A stretch of 64,000 nt of DNA from Luteitalea sp. TBR-22 (lineage in GTDB: Bacteria; Acidobacteriota; Vicinamibacteria; Vicinamibacterales; Vicinamibacteraceae), in NCBI RefSeq assembly GCF_016865485.1, contig NZ_AP024452.1, positions 1,820,501-1,884,500 on the forward strand, in the 5' to 3' direction. Shown here one piece after another: positions 61,194 through 64,000 of the stretch. The notes under the pieces are model-generated. The model saw nothing but the letters and a program-made list of their open reading frames with translations, searched no databases and had not been told where the DNA came from. Made by a program: the position numbers and the translations under genes. How positions within the stretch are numbered: position 1 is the stretch's first letter; each line of letters starts with the position of its first letter.

Positions 61194-63083
61194 ATGTCAT
61201 TCCCCGATCCCTCGTTCACGCCTTCCCGCCGTGCCGTCGTGCGCGGCCTGGTCGCCGGCGGCGTCGTCACCGCGGCCACTGCGTTTGCGCCCCGCGTGTC
61301 GCTCGGCGCGTCGCGCCTGCCCTCGTCGGCACCGCAGCGCACGCTCGACGGGCGCGAGTTCGATCTCGAGATCGGCCACGCTCGAGTCAACTTCACCGGT
61401 GCCGAGCGCACGGCCATCACCGTCAACGGGTCGCTCCCGGCGCCCCTGCTGCGGTGGCGCGAGGGCGACACGGTGACGCTCCGGGTGCGCAACACGCTCG
61501 AGGAGACCGCCTCGATTCACTGGCACGGAATGATCCTGCCGGCCAACATGGACGGCGTGCCGGGCCTGAGTTTCGATGGCATCCCGGCCGGCGGCTCGTA
61601 CACGTATCGCTTCCCGGTGCAGCAGTCGGGGACCTACTGGTATCACAGCCATTCGGGCTTCCAGGAGCAGCAGGGGCTGTACGGACCGATCGTGATTGCG
61701 CCCGCCGCGCCCGACCCCATCGCGTGGGATCGCGAGCACGTGGTGATGCTCACCGACTGGACCGACGAGGCCCCGGCGCGCATCTACCGGAAGCTGAAGA
61801 AGCAGGCCCACTACTACAACTGGCGCCAGCGGACGGTCGGTGACTTCCTGCGCGACGTGCGCGAGCAGGGGTGGGCGGCGGCCTGGGCCGACCGCGTCGC
61901 CTGGGGCCAGATGCGGATGAACGCCTCGGACCTGGCCGACGTCACGGGGGCGACCTACACGTACCTCATGAACGGCCATGCGCCCTCGTCCAACTGGACG
62001 GGGTTGTTCACGCCGGGCGAACGGGTGCGCCTCCGGATCATCAACGGGTCGGCGATGACGTACTTCGACGTCCGCATCCCGGGGCTGAAGCTCACGGTCG
62101 TCGCCGCCGATGGCCTGCCGGTGCGCCCGGTGACGGTGGACGAGTTCCGCATCGCGGTCGCCGAGACGTACGACGTGATCGTCGAGCCGGCGGGGCAGGA
62201 GGCGTTCACGATCGTCGCCCAGGCCATGGATCGGACCGGGCAGGCGGTGGGCACGCTCGCGACGCGCGAGGGCCTGCGCGCGCCGGTGCCGCCGCTCGAT
62301 CCGCGGCCCGTGTTGTCGATGGACGACATGGGGCACGGGGGGCATGGGGGGCACCCCTCGACTTCGCCCGGGCCAGGTGGAACGCCGAACGCGGCCGCAC
62401 AGACGCCGGCCGACCCGCACGCCGGCCACGCGATGCCGCCGGCCGCCGACCCGCACGCCGGCCACGCGATGCCGCCGGCTGCCGATCCGCACGCGAGGCA
62501 TGTGATGCCGCAGGGCGGAGGCGGGCACGACATGCACGGCGGCGGCATGGTGTCGCATCCGGCCAACGAGCAGGGCAACCCGCTCGTCGACATGCAGACG
62601 ATGGCCCCGACCTCGCGCTTCGACGACCCGGGGATCGGGCTGCGCGACAACGGCCGGCGCGTGCTGACGTACGGCGATCTCGCCAGTCCCTTCGACGACC
62701 CCGACGGCCGCGCCCCGTCGCGCACCATCGAACTGCACCTCACCGGGCACATGGAGAAGTTCGCCTGGTCGTTCAACGGGCAGAAGTTCTCCGACGCCGA
62801 GCCGATCCGCCTTACCTACGGCGAGCGCGTGCGCATCGTGCTGGTGAACGACACGATGATGACGCACCCCATCCACCTGCACGGCATGTGGAGCGACCTG
62901 GAGGACGAGGCCGGCAACTTCAAGGTGCGCAAGCACACGATCGACATGCCGCCGGGCAGCCGGCGGAGCTATCGCGTGACCGCCGATGCCCTCGGGCGCT
63001 GGGCCTACCACTGCCACATGCTCTTCCACATGGAGACGGGCATGATGCGCGAGGTGCACGTCGTGGAAGGGGCGCAGTCGTGA
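61194..63083 (+). CDS. copA: Copper-resistance multicopper oxidase CopA
   Basis: 629 residues. Twin-arginine leader (SRRAVVRGLVAGG). Copper sites: HWHGMILPANMDG and YWYHSHSGFQEQQGLYG (domain 1), and HPIHLHGMW with YHCHMLFHMETGMM (domain 3, type 1 plus trinuclear cluster). A Met/His-rich insert (~375-455, MDDMGHGGHGGH, then three 12-residue repeats DPHAGHAMPP) should sequester copper. It oxidises Cu(I) in the periplasm and is co-translated with copB (GTGA overlap). The repeat unit also occurs in the CopB N-terminus. Confidence 0.96.
   Translation: MSFPDPSFTPSRRAVVRGLVAGGVVTAATAFAPRVSLGASRLPSSAPQRTLDGREFDLEIGHARVNFTGAERTAITVNGSLPAPLLRWREGDTVTLRVRNTLEETASIHWHGMILPANMDGVPGLSFDGIPAGGSYTYRFPVQQSGTYWYHSHSGFQEQQGLYGPIVIAPAAPDPIAWDREHVVMLTDWTDEAPARIYRKLKKQAHYYNWRQRTVGDFLRDVREQGWAAAWADRVAWGQMRMNASDLADVTGATYTYLMNGHAPSSNWTGLFTPGERVRLRIINGSAMTYFDVRIPGLKLTVVAADGLPVRPVTVDEFRIAVAETYDVIVEPAGQEAFTIVAQAMDRTGQAVGTLATREGLRAPVPPLDPRPVLSMDDMGHGGHGGHPSTSPGPGGTPNAAAQTPADPHAGHAMPPAADPHAGHAMPPAADPHARHVMPQGGGGHDMHGGGMVSHPANEQGNPLVDMQTMAPTSRFDDPGIGLRDNGRRVLTYGDLASPFDDPDGRAPSRTIELHLTGHMEKFAWSFNGQKFSDAEPIRLTYGERVRIVLVNDTMMTHPIHLHGMWSDLEDEAGNFKVRKHTIDMPPGSRRSYRVTADALGRWAYHCHMLFHMETGMMREVHVVEGAQS
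62406..62513 (+). repeat. Three 36-base tandem repeats in copA
   Basis: Three copies of a 12-codon unit (PADPHAGHAMPP, AADPHAGHAMPP, AADPHARHVMPQ). Copies 1 and 2 are almost identical in DNA; copy 3 has diverged. They lengthen the metal-binding insert. Confidence 0.93.
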
Positions 63084-64000
63084 GGACGCGCCCAGTCCCC
63101 GTGAGGCGGGCGTCCGCAGTCGGGAGTCGGCGGCTGGTGGCCCTGATCGCCGTGTCGTGGTTGTGGGCCGCGCCGGCCGCGGCGCAGCAGGCCGATCCCC
63201 ACGCGGGGCATCACATGCCGGCGGCACCGACCGCGGCCGCGTCAGGGACGGACCAGGAACGCACGTCGCCGAAGGGGCACCTCGAATCGGCGCCGCCGCC
63301 CGCGAGCGTCATCCTCCCGCCGTGGGTGCCGGAGATCACCGACGAGATGCGTCGCGCCGCAGTCCCCGCGCCGCACGGCCACGAGGCGCACGACCGTCGC
63401 ACGAACGCCTTCGTGCTGTTCGATCGCCTGGAATGGCAGTCGGGCGGGGCCGAAGGCCTGGCGTGGGGCAACCGCGGCTGGGTGGGCGGCGACATCAACC
63501 GCGCCTGGTTCCGCACCGAGGGCGAGGGCGGCGACGATGGGGTCGGCGAGGCCGACGTGGAGCTGCTCTACGGCCGGGCCGTGCACCGCTGGTGGGACGT
63601 CGTCGGCGGCGTGAGGCAGGACATCCGCCCCGACGCGCGCACGTGGCTCGCCGTCGGCGTCCAGGGGCTGGCCCCGTACTTCTTCGAAGTGGAAGCCACC
63701 GCCTACGTGTCCGACGGCGGCCGCACCGCGGCGCGGTTCGAGGTGGAGTACGAGCTGCTGCTCACCAACCGGCTCATCCTGCAGCCTCGCGGCGAGATCA
63801 CGCTGTTCGGCAAGGACGACCCCGAGGCTGGCGTCGGGGCCGGCCTCAGCACCGGCGAGATCGGGATGCGGCTGCGCTACGAGTTCAGGCGGGAGTTCGC
63901 GCCCTACCTCGGCGTGTCGTGGGTGCGCGCCTTCGGCGACACGCGGCAGCTCGATGCCGATGCCCCGGCGGGCGCGCCGCGCCTGGTCCTGGGCGTCAGG
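63080..64000 (+). CDS. copB: Copper-resistance outer-membrane protein CopB (3' end outside window)
   Basis: Read directly from the sequence: a GTG at 63080 overlaps the copA stop, and the frame stays open to the window end (307 codons). The leader (RRLVALIAVSWLWAAPAAAQ) contains AVGSR from a CGGGAGT-like pair of heptamers. A His/Met motif (DPHAGHHMPAAP) and a linker follow. The CopB barrel is unmistakable: FVLFDRLEWQSG, ELLYGRAVHRWWDVVGGVRQD, WLAVGVQGLAPYFFEVEATAYV, ARFEVEYELLLTNRLILQPR and LRYEFRREFAPYLGVSW. It binds or exports copper at the outer membrane. Confidence 0.95.
   Translation, partial: MRTRPVPVRRASAVGSRRLVALIAVSWLWAAPAAAQQADPHAGHHMPAAPTAAASGTDQERTSPKGHLESAPPPASVILPPWVPEITDEMRRAAVPAPHGHEAHDRRTNAFVLFDRLEWQSGGAEGLAWGNRGWVGGDINRAWFRTEGEGGDDGVGEADVELLYGRAVHRWWDVVGGVRQDIRPDARTWLAVGVQGLAPYFFEVEATAYVSDGGRTAARFEVEYELLLTNRLILQPRGEITLFGKDDPEAGVGAGLSTGEIGMRLRYEFRREFAPYLGVSWVRAFGDTRQLDADAPAGAPRLVLGVR

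Overview
This very GC-rich window comes from a soil-type bacterium. The gene content points to Acidobacteriota, most likely class Vicinamibacteria (Luteitalea-like). The clues are a DUF1592/DUF1552 pair, Gfo/Idh/MocA oxidoreductases with Tat leaders beside a DUF1080 protein, a large arylsulfatase, a RhaI-type rhamnose pathway, and many GTGA/ATGA start-stop overlaps. This placement is an inference; no rRNA, tRNA, CRISPR array or insertion sequence was seen.

Layout: 1-2566, end of a secreted beta-propeller/phosphoesterase. 2685-3383, a shortened ankyrin protein. 3497-5929, a desaturase-Rieske-NqrF-like reductase fusion. 6042-11420, an outer-membrane-type protein, a GH63-like glucosidase and a GH13 enzyme. 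11555-13933, arylsulfatase. 14290-18125, isomerase/DUF1080 and Gfo/Idh genes divergent from an AraC regulator. 18282-24877, small unknowns, RidA, a second Gfo/Idh, GNAT, a GGDEF protein and coaA. 24997-31084, a minus-strand run: FAH-family enzyme, Nramp-like transporter, AMIN/amidase_3, GerMN, rph, rdgB and a 59-residue membrane protein. 32152-37148, L-rhamnose catabolism (rhaB and rhaI divergent from the aldolase/dehydrogenase). 37305-42266, unknowns, a DUF4097 protein, a Bcr/CflA efflux pump and a three-gene membrane operon. 42438-46945, FKBP lipoprotein and DUF1592/DUF1552. 47145-50720, lectin-like and sorbosone-dehydrogenase-like secreted proteins, then an ECF sigma factor with its DGPF/YciI partner. 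50893-54786, a TetR regulator with two visible operators and a DevC-type ABC export cluster. 54894-57634, a PilB/GspE ATPase and an HDOD protein. 57692-60434, DUF4112 and a beta-helix/FnIII protein. 60676-64000, a copper operon (small Cys/His protein, CopA, partial CopB).

The most unusual feature is not a gene. About a dozen gaps, and some gene ends, carry short tandem arrays with an almost strict 7-base period. Unit sequences differ between gaps (CGGGAGT, GACTGCC, GGCTCAG, AAGGCCC, TCAAGTT, CAAACGT, AACGTCG and others). Units of different class can follow one another in the same 7-base register, as at 32040-32172 and 60434-60559. The arrays resemble the heptameric STRR repeats known from cyanobacteria. 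They supply stop codons and terminal codons to several genes, abut one start codon, and one ten-unit array sits in frame inside the reductase domain of the fusion enzyme. Two further families accompany them: ATGCCG-rich palindromes and a purine-rich element present in three copies.
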